A stretch of DNA of 53,111 nt from Bacillota bacterium (lineage in GTDB: Bacteria; Bacillota; Sulfobacillia; RBS10-35; Bu92), in the NCBI GenBank assembly GCA_014896375.1, contig JADBKN010000012.1, positions 1-53,111 of the forward strand, read 5' to 3'. Both the position numbers and the translations under genes were made by a program. Position 1 is the first letter of the stretch. The number at the start of each line of letters is the position of its first letter. Positions 6,347 to 14,714 of this stretch are shown piece after piece. The notes beneath the pieces were generated by a model. It made no database searches. It was not told the DNA's origin and worked only from the letters and a program-made list of their open reading frames with translations.

Positions 6347-8428
6347 TTGGCGGAGGCGCCGCGTGTGGCGGTCGTCGGCGGAGGGCTGGCAGGGTTGATG
6401 TCGCTCATCAAGGTCTGCGAGGCCGGCGGGCGCGTCGACCTCTTCTCCCTGGTCCCCGCCAAGCGTTCCCACTCCGTGGCGGCGCAGGGCGGCATCAACG
6501 GTGCCGTGAACACGAAGGGCGAAGGGGACAGTCCCTGGGAGCACTTCGACGACACCGTGTACGGCGGCGACTTCCTCGCCAACCAACCGCCCGTCAAGGC
6601 CATGTGCGAGGCCGCGCCGCGCATCATCCACCTCCTCGACCGCATGGGTGTAATGTTCAACCGGACGCCTGAGGGGCTTCTGGACTTCCGTCGCTTCGGC
6701 GGCACGAAGTACCACCGCACGGCTTTCGCGGGCGCGACGACGGGCCAGCAGATCCTCTACGCGCTCAACGACCAGGCACGCCGCTGGGAGGTGGCCGGCC
6801 GTGTGCGGCGCTTCGAGGGCTGGGACTTCCTCGGCCCCGTGCTGGACGATGACGGCCAGGCGATCGGCGTGGTGGCTCAGGATCTGAGGACGATGGCGAT
6901 CGATGCCTTTCCCGCCGACGCCGTCATCGTCGCGAGCGGCGGCCTCGGCATGATCTTCGGCCGCAGCACGAATTCCGTCATCAACACGGGCGCGGCCGCG
7001 GCCGCCTGCTACCGGGCCGGCGCCCGCTGGGCGAACGGCGAGTTCATCCAGGTCCACCCCACGGCCATCCCCGGTCCGGACAAGCTGCGGCTCATGAGCG
7101 AGTCCATCCGCGGCGAGGGCGGCCGCATTTGGGTGCCGCGCAACGGGAAGCCCTGGTACTTTCTTGAAGAGTGGTACCCGGCCTACGGCAACCTCGTGCC
7201 GCGCGACATCGCCACGCGCGCCATCCACAAGGTGGTCGTGGAGATGGGACTCGGCGTGGACGGGGAGCGCGCCGTCTACCTGGACGTGCGCCACCTGCCG
7301 CGGGACGTGCTCGACCGCAAGCTCGGCGGCGTGATGGAACTGTACGAGAAGTTCGTGGGCGTCGACCCGCGTGAGCACCCCATGAAGGTATATCCCGCGG
7401 TCCATTATTCCATGGGCGGGCTGTGGGTCGACAACGAGCGCGACATGACGAGCATCCCCGGCCTCTTCGCCGCGGGCGAGTGCCAGTACCAGTACCACGG
7501 CGCCAACCGCCTCGGCGCCAACAGCCTCCTCTCTTGCATCTACGACGGCTTCGTGGCCGGGCCGCACGCCTATGAGTGGGCCGAGGCGCACCGCACGCCG
7601 CAGGATCGGTCGCGCCGCCTTGCGGCTGCGAAACGGGAGGCCGAGGCCGCCTTCGAGGCGATCCTCGCCATGGACGGGCCCGAGAACCCCTATGACCTCC
7701 ACCGTGAGATGGGCGACCTGATGACCGACCACGTGACCGTCGTGCGAGAGAACGCCAAGCTCAGGATGACGCTGGACAAGCTGCACGAGCTGGGGGAGCG
7801 CTGGCGGCGCGTGGGCCTGCGCGACCGCGGCCGCTGGGCCAACCAGGAAGCGCAGTTCGTCCGCCATCTGGGTCTGATGATCGACCTCGCCAAGGTCATC
7901 ACAAAGGGCGCGCTCCTACGCGACGAAAGCCGCGGGGCGCACTACAAGCCGGAGTTCCCGCGCCGCGATGACGAACGCTTCCTGAAGACGACGATCGCCG
8001 TCTACCGGCCCGACGAGCCGGAGATCTCTTATGAGGACGTGGACACGAGCCTCATCCCGCCGCGGCCGCGCCACTACGACGTGGACAAGGCAGCGACGCT
8101 TGAGGAGGCAGCCCAGTTCGCGGGCGGCCATGTCCGCAGAGGGCCGGCGGCCGGCCGGCCGGCGCTCCCAGGCCGGGGACAGCTGCGCGCCGGCAGCGCT
8201 CCTCTACCACGACGTGCTCCCCGACGCGCAGGACCGCGGCCCTCTGCAGCGGGACGGCGCCATCGTGAGCGCGTCGCAGTTCCGGGAAGAGATGGCCTGG
8301 CTCGCCCGGAGCGGCCGTCCGGTGGAGACGGTGCGCCAGTTCCTTGCGGCGCCGGAGCCGTGCGCCGTGCTCATCACCTTCGACGACGGCTATCCGGGCA
8401 TCGCCACCCAGGCGCTGCCGGTGCTTGA
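6347..8428 (+). CDS. sdhA: Succinate dehydrogenase/fumarate reductase flavoprotein, no proper stop
   Basis: Catalytic flavoprotein subunit. The FAD dinucleotide motif VVGGGLAGL is at residues 9-17, the flavinylation histidine is His42 in RSHSVAAQGG, and the active-site TGQQ, HPTAIPG and GANRLGANSLL segments are present. Family proteins end at about 585 residues, matching the LIPPRPRHYDVDKAA segment at 570-583. Here the frame stays open for another 110 codons of Arg/Pro/Gly-rich, non-homologous sequence, overlapping by 299 nt the true coding frame of the next gene. sdhB, normally directly downstream, is absent. Start is TTG with GAAGGGGG upstream. This looks like a deletion or frameshift junction near 8095-8200; an assembly error is the alternative. 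Confidence 0.85.
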   Translation: MAEAPRVAVVGGGLAGLMSLIKVCEAGGRVDLFSLVPAKRSHSVAAQGGINGAVNTKGEGDSPWEHFDDTVYGGDFLANQPPVKAMCEAAPRIIHLLDRMGVMFNRTPEGLLDFRRFGGTKYHRTAFAGATTGQQILYALNDQARRWEVAGRVRRFEGWDFLGPVLDDDGQAIGVVAQDLRTMAIDAFPADAVIVASGGLGMIFGRSTNSVINTGAAAAACYRAGARWANGEFIQVHPTAIPGPDKLRLMSESIRGEGGRIWVPRNGKPWYFLEEWYPAYGNLVPRDIATRAIHKVVVEMGLGVDGERAVYLDVRHLPRDVLDRKLGGVMELYEKFVGVDPREHPMKVYPAVHYSMGGLWVDNERDMTSIPGLFAAGECQYQYHGANRLGANSLLSCIYDGFVAGPHAYEWAEAHRTPQDRSRRLAAAKREAEAAFEAILAMDGPENPYDLHREMGDLMTDHVTVVRENAKLRMTLDKLHELGERWRRVGLRDRGRWANQEAQFVRHLGLMIDLAKVITKGALLRDESRGAHYKPEFPRRDDERFLKTTIAVYRPDEPEISYEDVDTSLIPPRPRHYDVDKAATLEEAAQFAGGHVRRGPAAGRPALPGRGQLRAGSAPLPRRAPRRAGPRPSAAGRRHRERVAVPGRDGLARPERPSGGDGAPVPCGAGAVRRAHHLRRRLSGHRHPGAAGA

Positions 8429-8876
8429 GCAATATCACCTGTGCGCCACGCTCTTCCTCATCGGCAACACGGTGGGACGCCCCGGCTATCTCTCGGCGGC
8501 GCAGTTGCAGCGCCTTGTCGACTCCGGCCTCTTCGACATCGAGGGGCACACCTTCGCCGGCCACGACGCCGCGCCGGGCCACCCCGCCTTCTCGGAGATG
8601 ACGCCGCCGGAGTTCCAGCGCGACCAGGAGCTGGAGGTGGCGCTCTTCCGCCGCTTCCACATCCCCGCGCCGGTGGCGATCGCCTACCCGCACGGGCGGC
8701 CCAACCTGAGGCTTGTGCCGCTCTTGGCGCGCGACGGCTACCGCGTCGGCTTCACGGTGGTGCCGGGTTGGATCTCCCCGCACGACAACCCCTGGCTCTT
8801 GCCGCGGTGGATCGTCTGGCCGCGCATGCCGCTCCACCGTTTCGCGGCCATCCTCACGCATCACGGCCGCGCGTAG
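8130..8876 (+). CDS. Polysaccharide deacetylase (NodB-like), possibly 5'-truncated
   Basis: Carbohydrate esterase 4 type protein, expected to remove acetyl groups from cell-wall or exopolysaccharide amino sugars. The NodB core is visible: LLYHDVLP (25-31), TFDDGY (83-88), a histidine motif EGHTFAGH (139-145) and AIAYPHGRP further on. The N-terminus is unusual: only ~20 residues precede the domain and there is no signal peptide or membrane anchor, unlike most secreted family members. The ATG at 8130 has GAGGAGG too far upstream (22 nt). Together with the missing sdhA stop and missing sdhB, this suggests a deletion has removed the 5' end of this gene. It converges on the PIG-L gene with a 16-nt overlap. 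Confidence 0.75.
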   Translation: MSAEGRRPAGRRSQAGDSCAPAALLYHDVLPDAQDRGPLQRDGAIVSASQFREEMAWLARSGRPVETVRQFLAAPEPCAVLITFDDGYPGIATQALPVLEQYHLCATLFLIGNTVGRPGYLSAAQLQRLVDSGLFDIEGHTFAGHDAAPGHPAFSEMTPPEFQRDQELEVALFRRFHIPAPVAIAYPHGRPNLRLVPLLARDGYRVGFTVVPGWISPHDNPWLLPRWIVWPRMPLHRFAAILTHHGRA

Positions 8877-10237
8877 CCGGTGGACGCGGGCGCGGCGGTC
8901 CGCGCCGCGACCGGCGCCCAGAGGCTCGACGCGAGCACGCGGTCCCGCTCCGCGAGGCTCGCCGCGACCTGCCAGGGCGCAGCGCCGGCCTCGAAGGACC
9001 ACGCGATCCCATCGGACTCGGCCCGCCAGTCGACCGGCACAGGATACGGGCGGCCGTCGGCGAAGCCGACGACCCCCGCCGCCGTCCACCGCAGCACGAG
9101 GCGCCGGTACGGGCCGCCCGGCCGCACCTGCCAGGCGTAGAGCGAGACGGTCTCCCCTGCGGCCGGCTGCCGCAGCCCTTCCAGGCGCAGCTCCAAGCGG
9201 CCGGGTTCCGGGGAGCGCGCCGCCAGCGTGAGCCGCGGGTCCGGCAGGAGGTGGCCGAGGACAGTCCAGCGCGCGTCGAGCGTCACCACGGGCGGCCGCA
9301 CGACGAACGCCTCCTCAGAGCGGACGAAGGCTTCGAGGAAGGGCGCCGAGACGTCGAGCTGCGTACGATAACGCAGGAGCGCCCGCTCCTTGGTCCGCAC
9401 CTCCTCAGGCGACAACGTCAGTGGGACGAGGCGGGCGGGCGCGCCGAGCCACACGTCCGGCAGGCGCTCGCCCTCAGAGGCGTGCAGCCCCCTTTCCGCC
9501 GGCCAGTTCGGATAGTGGACGAGATAGCCGTAGACGGCCGGTGGCTTCTCGCCCGGCGGCAGGGAGGCGTCGTAATCGAGCACGGCCGCCCACGCGTATG
9601 CGGCGAGGCCCGCGTGGTCGGGGTGATGGTCGGCCAGGTCCGGCATGACGATCGTATCCGGGCGCACCGCGCGAAGGAGCCGGGCGAGGTCCGCGAGCAC
9701 GTTGGGCGCACAGTACGCGACGAACGGGTGGAAGCCGTCCGGGAGGAGGCTCCTGTCCGCATGAGTGCCCCCGCTGACGCGCGGGTGGCGGCAGTCCCAG
9801 GTGCCGAGCCACATCGGGGTGAGGCTGCCGTCGGCGTAGCCGAGGAACACGAGGTGGGAGGGCGGCTGGCCGAGGACGGCCGTCGCCTCGCGGCTCTCCT
9901 CGCGGCGCAGGAGGCCCAGGCGGGAGAAGTCCGCCGGCGACGGGTCCGTCGTGTGGAACGTGCGCACGGCCGCCGAGCGCGAGCTTTCGCCGCTCGTCGC
10001 CACCGCCACCCACACCTGGCCGCCCCGGCGCAGGGCCTCCTGGATGAGCCCGCCGGCGCCGAGGACCTCGTCGTCCGGATGCGGGGCGAGCACGAGGATG
10101 CGTCCCCCAAGCGGCGGCTCCGCCGGCGACCCGGCGGACGCGCGGGCCGGGCGCGCCGGCGCCATGTGCCACGAGGGACCGAGCGCGGCGAAGAGCGCGC
10201 TGAAGAGAGCGACAGCCCACATCCAACGGCGGCGCAT
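8861..10237 (-). CDS. Secreted PIG-L/LmbE-family deacetylase
   Basis: Zinc-dependent N-acetylglucosamine-type deacetylase family. A signal peptide or anchor (residues 1-34, hydrophobic MWAVALFSALFAALG) precedes the domain with the HPDDE zinc motif at 53-57 and a second HHPDH motif in the middle. The C-terminal ~130 residues form an extra beta-rich region (LTLAARSPEPGRLELRLEG...), possibly a sugar-binding or wall-contact domain. 458 residues from ATG 10237; an in-frame ATG at 10279 would add 14 residues but has no Shine-Dalgarno site. Tail-to-tail with the NodB-like deacetylase, so two unrelated carbohydrate deacetylases sit together. Substrate unknown. Confidence 0.8.
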   Translation of the reverse strand: MRRRWMWAVALFSALFAALGPSWHMAPARPARASAGSPAEPPLGGRILVLAPHPDDEVLGAGGLIQEALRRGGQVWVAVATSGESSRSAAVRTFHTTDPSPADFSRLGLLRREESREATAVLGQPPSHLVFLGYADGSLTPMWLGTWDCRHPRVSGGTHADRSLLPDGFHPFVAYCAPNVLADLARLLRAVRPDTIVMPDLADHHPDHAGLAAYAWAAVLDYDASLPPGEKPPAVYGYLVHYPNWPAERGLHASEGERLPDVWLGAPARLVPLTLSPEEVRTKERALLRYRTQLDVSAPFLEAFVRSEEAFVVRPPVVTLDARWTVLGHLLPDPRLTLAARSPEPGRLELRLEGLRQPAAGETVSLYAWQVRPGGPYRRLVLRWTAAGVVGFADGRPYPVPVDWRAESDGIAWSFEAGAAPWQVAASLAERDRVLASSLWAPVAARTAAPASTGYARP

Positions 10238-10277
10238 CGTCACCACCGGCCCAGGGAGCGTGAGGGTTTCACGATCC

Positions 10278-10296
10278 ATGATATAACCGTACCGGG
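10278..10296. promoter_or_regulatory. Overlapping divergent -10 elements; possible leaderless start of def-fmt
   Basis: The block GATATAAC reads as -10 TATAAC toward def-fmt (10282-10287) and TATATC toward the PIG-L gene. The def-fmt GTG lies only 8 nt after the -10 and has no Shine-Dalgarno site, which would suit a leaderless mRNA. No good -35 is seen on either side. Confidence 0.35.
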
Positions 10297-11765
10297 TGAA
10301 CGACGTGTCCGACATTTCGCAGGTTTCGAACGAAGAGCCGCTGGAGATCCTCAAGCACCCCGATCCGCGGTTGCGTGAGCGGGCGAAGCCGGTGCGCCGC
10401 GTGAACCGGAACCTGCGCCGGCTGATCGAGCGCATGGCGAAGACCATGTACGAGGCCGACGGCATCGGCCTCGCCGGTCCCCAGGTGGGCGTGATGGAGC
10501 GCCTCTTCGTCGTCGACATCGGCGAGGGATTGAAGGAATTCATCAACCCCGAAATTCTTGAGGCGAGCGAGGAGCAGGTGGAACTCTGGGAGGGCTGCCT
10601 CTCCATCCCCGGCCTGCGCGGGCTGGTCCCGCGGCCGTCGAGGGTGCGCGTCACCGCCCTGGACCGCCACGGGCGCCGTTTCTGGGTGGACGCGGACGGC
10701 TGGCTCGCCCGCGTGATCCAGCACGAGTACGACCACCTGGAAGGCGTGCTCTTCCTCGACCGCGCGCTGCGCGTCGTCGAGGTGCCGCCGGAGTCGCGGC
10801 TGCGCGTCGTCTTCTTCGGCACCTCGCCCTTCGCCGGGACGGTGCTGGAGCGCATGTTGGAGCGCGAGGTCACGCCGCTCCTCGTCGTCACGCAGCCGGA
10901 CCGGCCGCGCGGCCGCGGTCAGGCGCCTGCGCCCACGCCCGTCAAGCGGCTCGCGCTCGAGCACGAGCTGGACGTGGCCGCGCCCACCCGCCTGAGGGAC
11001 GCGGCGTTTGTGGAGCGGCTGAAGGCGCTCGAGCCGGATGTGATCGTCACGGCCGCGTACGGGCGCATCCTTCCGGAGGACGTGCTCGCCGTCCCCAAGC
11101 GGGCGGCCGTCAACGTGCACGCCTCGCTCCTGCCGCGCTGGCGGGGCGCGGCGCCCATCCAGCGCGCCCTCATGGCCGGGGACGAGCGCACCGGCGTGAC
11201 GATCCTCCACATGTCGGCCGAGCTGGACGCGGGGGACATCATCCTTCAGAAGGAAGCGCCCATCGAGCCGGACGACGATTTCGGCTCCTTGCACGAAAAG
11301 CTCGCGGAACTCGGCGCGGAAGCGCTCCTTGAGGCGTTGCGGCTCATCGCCAAGGGCGAGGCGCCGCGCCGGCCGCAGGACGCCGAGGGTGTCACCCTGG
11401 CACCGCCCTTGCGCCCCGAGGAGGAGTGGATCGACTGGACCCGGCCGGCCGTCGAGGTGCGCAACCACATCCGCGCGCTCACGCCGTGGCCGGGCGCGCG
11501 CTGCCTCCATGGCGCCGAGCTTTGGAAGATCGCCCGCACGGAGCTGGCGGCCGCGGGGGAGGTGCGCGGCGGAGAGCCGGGGGAGATCGTGGCCGTGCGC
11601 CCGGAACGCGGCTTCGCCGTGGCCTGCGGGCAGGGCGCGCTCTGGGTGACGGAGCTGCAGCCGGCCGGGCGGCGCCGCATGCGCGCCTCCGACTTCCTCA
11701 ACGGCCACCGGCTGGAGCCGGGGGAGCGGCTGTCCTCCGGCGCGCCCGGGGACGAGGACGCGTAG
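10296..11765 (+). CDS. def-fmt: Fused peptide deformylase - methionyl-tRNA formyltransferase
   Basis: One 489-residue open frame joins two enzymes usually coded by adjacent genes. Residues 1-165 are peptide deformylase with all three metal motifs: GIGLAGPQ (56-63), EGCLS (99-103) and HEYDH (143-147). Residues 168-489 are methionyl-tRNA formyltransferase, starting RLRVVFFGT, with the catalytic NVHASLLPRWRG block (273-284) and a C-terminal tRNA-binding domain. The linker is only a few residues and contains no stop. The protein would thus both formylate initiator Met-tRNA and deformylate nascent peptides. GTG start; no clear ribosome site. Converges on the ABC cassette. The fused order follows the common def-fmt gene order, so loss of the def stop by in-frame change is the likely origin. 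Confidence 0.9.
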   Translation: MNDVSDISQVSNEEPLEILKHPDPRLRERAKPVRRVNRNLRRLIERMAKTMYEADGIGLAGPQVGVMERLFVVDIGEGLKEFINPEILEASEEQVELWEGCLSIPGLRGLVPRPSRVRVTALDRHGRRFWVDADGWLARVIQHEYDHLEGVLFLDRALRVVEVPPESRLRVVFFGTSPFAGTVLERMLEREVTPLLVVTQPDRPRGRGQAPAPTPVKRLALEHELDVAAPTRLRDAAFVERLKALEPDVIVTAAYGRILPEDVLAVPKRAAVNVHASLLPRWRGAAPIQRALMAGDERTGVTILHMSAELDAGDIILQKEAPIEPDDDFGSLHEKLAELGAEALLEALRLIAKGEAPRRPQDAEGVTLAPPLRPEEEWIDWTRPAVEVRNHIRALTPWPGARCLHGAELWKIARTELAAAGEVRGGEPGEIVAVRPERGFAVACGQGALWVTELQPAGRRRMRASDFLNGHRLEPGERLSSGAPGDEDA

Positions 11766-11780
11766 GCGCCCGCCGCCCCC

Positions 11781-12617
11781 TCAGCGCAGCGCCAGCGTGC
11801 CCCGCCGGCGGCAGAAGCGCTCCACCGCGAGGAAGGACCAGCGCCCGAGAACGATGAGCCACGCCGCCAGGACGCAGAGCGCGGCGAACTCCCAGGTGAC
11901 CGGCCAGAGTGTGCGCGTGCCGAGGAGCAGCCCGCGCAGGCCGTCCATCGCGTAGGTGGTGGGCAGCGCCAGGGAGATGGCGAGGAGCGCCGGCGGCAGG
12001 ACCTTCACGGGGAAGTTCTCTCCGGAGAGCACGTTGACGATGAAGTTTGAGGTGTCGATCAGCATGTTGGCGTCCCGCATGAGGAGCACCGCGCCGGCGA
12101 GGGCGAAGCCGAAGCCGTAGAGGCCTGCGATGACGGGCACGAGAAAGCCCAGCGCCAGCCAGAACGAGCCCGTGGGGTGGAACCCGAAGAGCGCCGCCGC
12201 CAGCCCCAGGGTGATGGCGAACTGGACGACCGTGTAGGTGAGGTCGAAGAGGCTCACGCCGACGAGCTGCGCGAAGCGCGAGGACGGCGTGAGCCAGTTG
12301 GCCTCGAGCACCCCCTGGTCCATCTGCTGCTTCAGAGCGAAGCCCATGCCCCAGAGCACGCTGCCCACAAGGCCGGCGACGATCGCACCAGAGAGGAAGA
12401 ACGAGGTGAAGTCGCCCGAGCCGGTGTACGCGGCCAGGCCGGGCACGCGGCCGTCCACCGCGAAGGCGCGCCCGAGGAAGTACACGGGTGCCAGCCAGCT
12501 GAGCGGCTGGACGACGCCGTTGAGGACAAAGTTCATGGGGTAGCGCAGGCTCTGCCGCCACCTTTGCGCGGCGACCGCCCCCGCCACGCGCAGGGCGTGA
12601 CTCCACTTCCCGATCAC
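11781..12617 (-). CDS. ABC-2 type exporter permease (cassette A, second)
   Basis: Membrane subunit of an ABC-2 exporter, 278 residues with six predicted membrane helices and the cytoplasmic stretch QMDQGVLEANWLTPSSR, which also appears in the neighbouring permease as QLGGTLEANWLTPAPR; the two are paralogues. GTG at 12617 is chosen because GGAGG lies 7 nt upstream; a longer frame to 12650 lacks a site. Last gene of the minus-strand ATPase-permease-permease operon, which lies between fmt and the YugP-type protease and so interrupts a conserved gene neighbourhood. Substrate unknown (drug or lipid export is typical). Confidence 0.85.
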   Translation of the reverse strand: MIGKWSHALRVAGAVAAQRWRQSLRYPMNFVLNGVVQPLSWLAPVYFLGRAFAVDGRVPGLAAYTGSGDFTSFFLSGAIVAGLVGSVLWGMGFALKQQMDQGVLEANWLTPSSRFAQLVGVSLFDLTYTVVQFAITLGLAAALFGFHPTGSFWLALGFLVPVIAGLYGFGFALAGAVLLMRDANMLIDTSNFIVNVLSGENFPVKVLPPALLAISLALPTTYAMDGLRGLLLGTRTLWPVTWEFAALCVLAAWLIVLGRWSFLAVERFCRRRGTLALR

Positions 12618-12651
12618 GGCCGATCCTCCCCCAACCGTTCCACAGTCCACC

Positions 12652-13467
12652 TCAATACGTGCCGACGGAGCCCAGCCGGCGCATGCGGCGGTCGGTCCAG
12701 CGGAAGGCCGCGACGCCGGCGAGCAGAAGGGCCGCGCCCCACCCCAAGAGCCATGCCAGATCGCCGCCCACCGCGCCCCATGAGGCTCCGGCCACGGCCG
12801 TGCGGCGGAGCGCCTCGATGCCGTGCGTGAGCGGCAGCACCCAAGAGACGCCCTGGAGCCAGTGCGGCAGGACGGCGACGGGATACGTCATCCCGCAGAG
12901 GACGAGGAATACGCCGCGCACGAGCTGCACCATGCCGTTCACTTCTTTGGCCCACACGACGAGGCTCGCGAAGAGCAGGCCCAGGCCGTACACCCACGGG
13001 AAGTTCGCGAGGAGCACAGCGAGGCTGGCGAGCGGCGACCGCACATGGAAGCCGTAGACGATGACGAAGAGCGCGACGGAGACCCCCATCTGCAGGAGCG
13101 CGATGGCGCCGTTGGCGACGGCATCCCCGGCCAGCACGGCGAGGCGCGGCGCGGGTGTGAGCCAGTTGGCCTCCAGCGTGCCGCCCAGCTGCTCCTGGCG
13201 GAGCGCTCCGCCCATGCTCCAGAGCGTGATGTTGACCCACATCCAGAGAGTCGTGCCGACGATGAGAAAGCCGGCGTAGTCGCTCACGCCGAGCGCGTCG
13301 GCGTACGTCTGCGGCGTGGCCGCCGGCCCCGCGAGTGCGCGGATGCTGAAGACGTACGCGGCGGGGAAGAGCACCGGCCAGATGACGGTGCCGATGAACC
13401 AGCTGGGGTACCGGCCGAAGATGACGAGCTCGCGGCGGGCGACCGCGGCGACTGCGCGCAGCATCAT
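12652..13467 (-). CDS. ABC-2 type exporter permease (cassette A, first)
   Basis: A 271-residue ABC-2 permease with six predicted helices and the shared LEANWLTP motif. Probably forms a heterodimer with the following permease and is driven by the ATPase just upstream (12-nt gap). Two adjacent ATG codons begin the frame, with GGAGGAGGCACG-type purine run just upstream in the gap after the ATPase stop. Confidence 0.85.
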   Translation of the reverse strand: MMLRAVAAVARRELVIFGRYPSWFIGTVIWPVLFPAAYVFSIRALAGPAATPQTYADALGVSDYAGFLIVGTTLWMWVNITLWSMGGALRQEQLGGTLEANWLTPAPRLAVLAGDAVANGAIALLQMGVSVALFVIVYGFHVRSPLASLAVLLANFPWVYGLGLLFASLVVWAKEVNGMVQLVRGVFLVLCGMTYPVAVLPHWLQGVSWVLPLTHGIEALRRTAVAGASWGAVGGDLAWLLGWGAALLLAGVAAFRWTDRRMRRLGSVGTY

Positions 13468-13479
13468 CGTGCCTCCTCC

Positions 13480-14484
13480 TCAATCCCTCAGGGCGCGGCC
13501 GGTCAGGTGCAGGAAGACGTCCTCAAGCGTCGGCTCGTCGATCTCCACCCGGTCCGTGCGCGCGCCCGCTGCGGCCGCGGCCGCGACCAGCGAGGGCAGC
13601 GCGCCTCGCAGCTCGGCGCCTTGCACGGTGACGCGGCGGGGGTCGTCCGGCGCCGGCGCGTCGTCCACCTGCACGGCTGTCACGCCCGGCACGGCGAGCA
13701 GCGACTCGCGCAGGCGGCCGTCGCCGCCCGTCAACCAGAGACGCACGACCGCCTCCTGGTCGAGGCGCGCCTTCAGCCGCTCCGGCGTGTCCAGGGCGAC
13801 AATGCGGCCCTTGTCCATGATGGCGATGCGGTCCGAGAGCTGGTCGGCCTCTTCCATGTAGTGCGTCGTGAGGAGGACCGTGCGGCCCTCCGCGGCGATC
13901 TCGCGGATGATCTCCCTGAGGTTGCGGGCCGATTGCGGGTCGAGGCCGAGCGTCGGCTCGTCGAGCAGCAGCACCGGCGGGTCGGCGAGGAGCGCGCGGG
14001 CGATGGAGAGCCGCTGCTTCATGCCGGTGGAGTAGCGCTCCACAAGCTCATCCGCGCGCGCGGCGAGGTCGAAGCGCTGCAAGAGCTCCTCCACGCGGGC
14101 GCGCACACGGGAGGCGGGGACATCGTAAAGCACCGCGAAGTACTGAAGATTCTCGCGCCCGGTGAGCTTCCAGTAGAGGCTGCGCTCGCCGGCCAGCACG
14201 GCGCCCAGCCGGCGCCGCACCTCCGCCGGCTGGCGCACGGTGTCGAAGCCGGCCACCAGCGCGCGCCCGGCGCTCGGTTCAAGGAGCGTGGCGATCATGC
14301 GGATGGTCGTCGTCTTGCCGGCGCCGTTCGGGCCGAGGAGACCGAAGACCTCGCCGGCGCGGACCTCGAACGAGACGTCCTCCACGGCCGTGAAGCGCTC
14401 GGCCGGCCCGCGCCGCCGCCAGAGCGGCTGCGCGCTGCGCTTCGGATATTCCTTCCTTAAATGCTCAGCGACGATCGCGTGCAT
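13480..14484 (-). CDS. ABC exporter ATP-binding protein (cassette A)
   Basis: DrrA/CcmA-type ATPase of 334 residues. Walker A GPNGAGKTT is at 51-59, the signature is YSTGM, Walker B is VLLLDEPTLG, and the switch histidine is in LLTTHYMEE. The C-terminal part ends DEPTLEDVFLHLTGR, typical of DrrA-like exporters. ATG start with GAAGGGTGG 5 nt upstream. First gene of the three-gene minus-strand operon, with a promoter and palindrome upstream. Drug or antimicrobial export is likely but not shown. Confidence 0.9.
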   Translation of the reverse strand: MHAIVAEHLRKEYPKRSAQPLWRRRGPAERFTAVEDVSFEVRAGEVFGLLGPNGAGKTTTIRMIATLLEPSAGRALVAGFDTVRQPAEVRRRLGAVLAGERSLYWKLTGRENLQYFAVLYDVPASRVRARVEELLQRFDLAARADELVERYSTGMKQRLSIARALLADPPVLLLDEPTLGLDPQSARNLREIIREIAAEGRTVLLTTHYMEEADQLSDRIAIMDKGRIVALDTPERLKARLDQEAVVRLWLTGGDGRLRESLLAVPGVTAVQVDDAPAPDDPRRVTVQGAELRGALPSLVAAAAAAGARTDRVEIDEPTLEDVFLHLTGRALRD

Positions 14485-14538
14485 GGTCCACCCTTCCGTG
14501 CCGGGCAGAAGCTGTCAAGGGCAGCCCGGCTGCCACCA

Positions 14539-14567
14539 ACGGTAAGGGATGGGGTAAACAATGTCAA
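14539..14567 (-). promoter_or_regulatory. Promoter for ABC cassette A
   Basis: On the minus strand, -35 TTGACA (14562-14567) and a poor -10 TACCGT (14539-14544) with 17-nt spacing, about 55 nt upstream of the ATPase start. Confidence 0.5.
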
Positions 14568-14573
14568 TATGGA

Positions 14574-14590
14574 TGTGAACGATATTCACA
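14574..14590. promoter_or_regulatory. Palindromic operator candidate TGTGAA-N5-TTCACA
   Basis: Perfect 6-bp arms around CGATA, directly upstream of the -35 of ABC cassette A and about 40 nt upstream of the promoter for the opposite gene. Shape and place fit a dimeric activator or repressor (TetR, GntR or MarR type). No regulator gene is adjacent. Confidence 0.45.
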
Positions 14591-14631
14591 CGTCCTCTGG
14601 ACTCTGTTGAGCAGGCGGCCCGGTAGGGCTG

Positions 14632-14661
14632 TTGAGCCCGCGCGCGCCGTGGTACGATAAT
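14632..14661 (+). promoter_or_regulatory. Promoter for the YugP-type protease
   Basis: -35 TTGAGC (14632-14637), 18-nt spacer, -10 GATAAT (14656-14661), 53 nt upstream of the ATG. Confidence 0.5.
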
Positions 14662-14714
14662 GGCAGCGCCTGTCGCGTCGATGACCTCGCTGCAGACGGG
14701 AGGTCGGGTGAACG

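Noticed and set aside
5673-6398. ORF starting with ATG in the hairpin after panD
   Set aside because: It is out of frame with the conserved cytochrome b558 sequence and has no similarity.
10238-10891. Long N-terminal extension of the PIG-L gene
   Set aside because: It runs antisense to the deformylase part of def-fmt, and the signal peptide at 10237 marks the true start.
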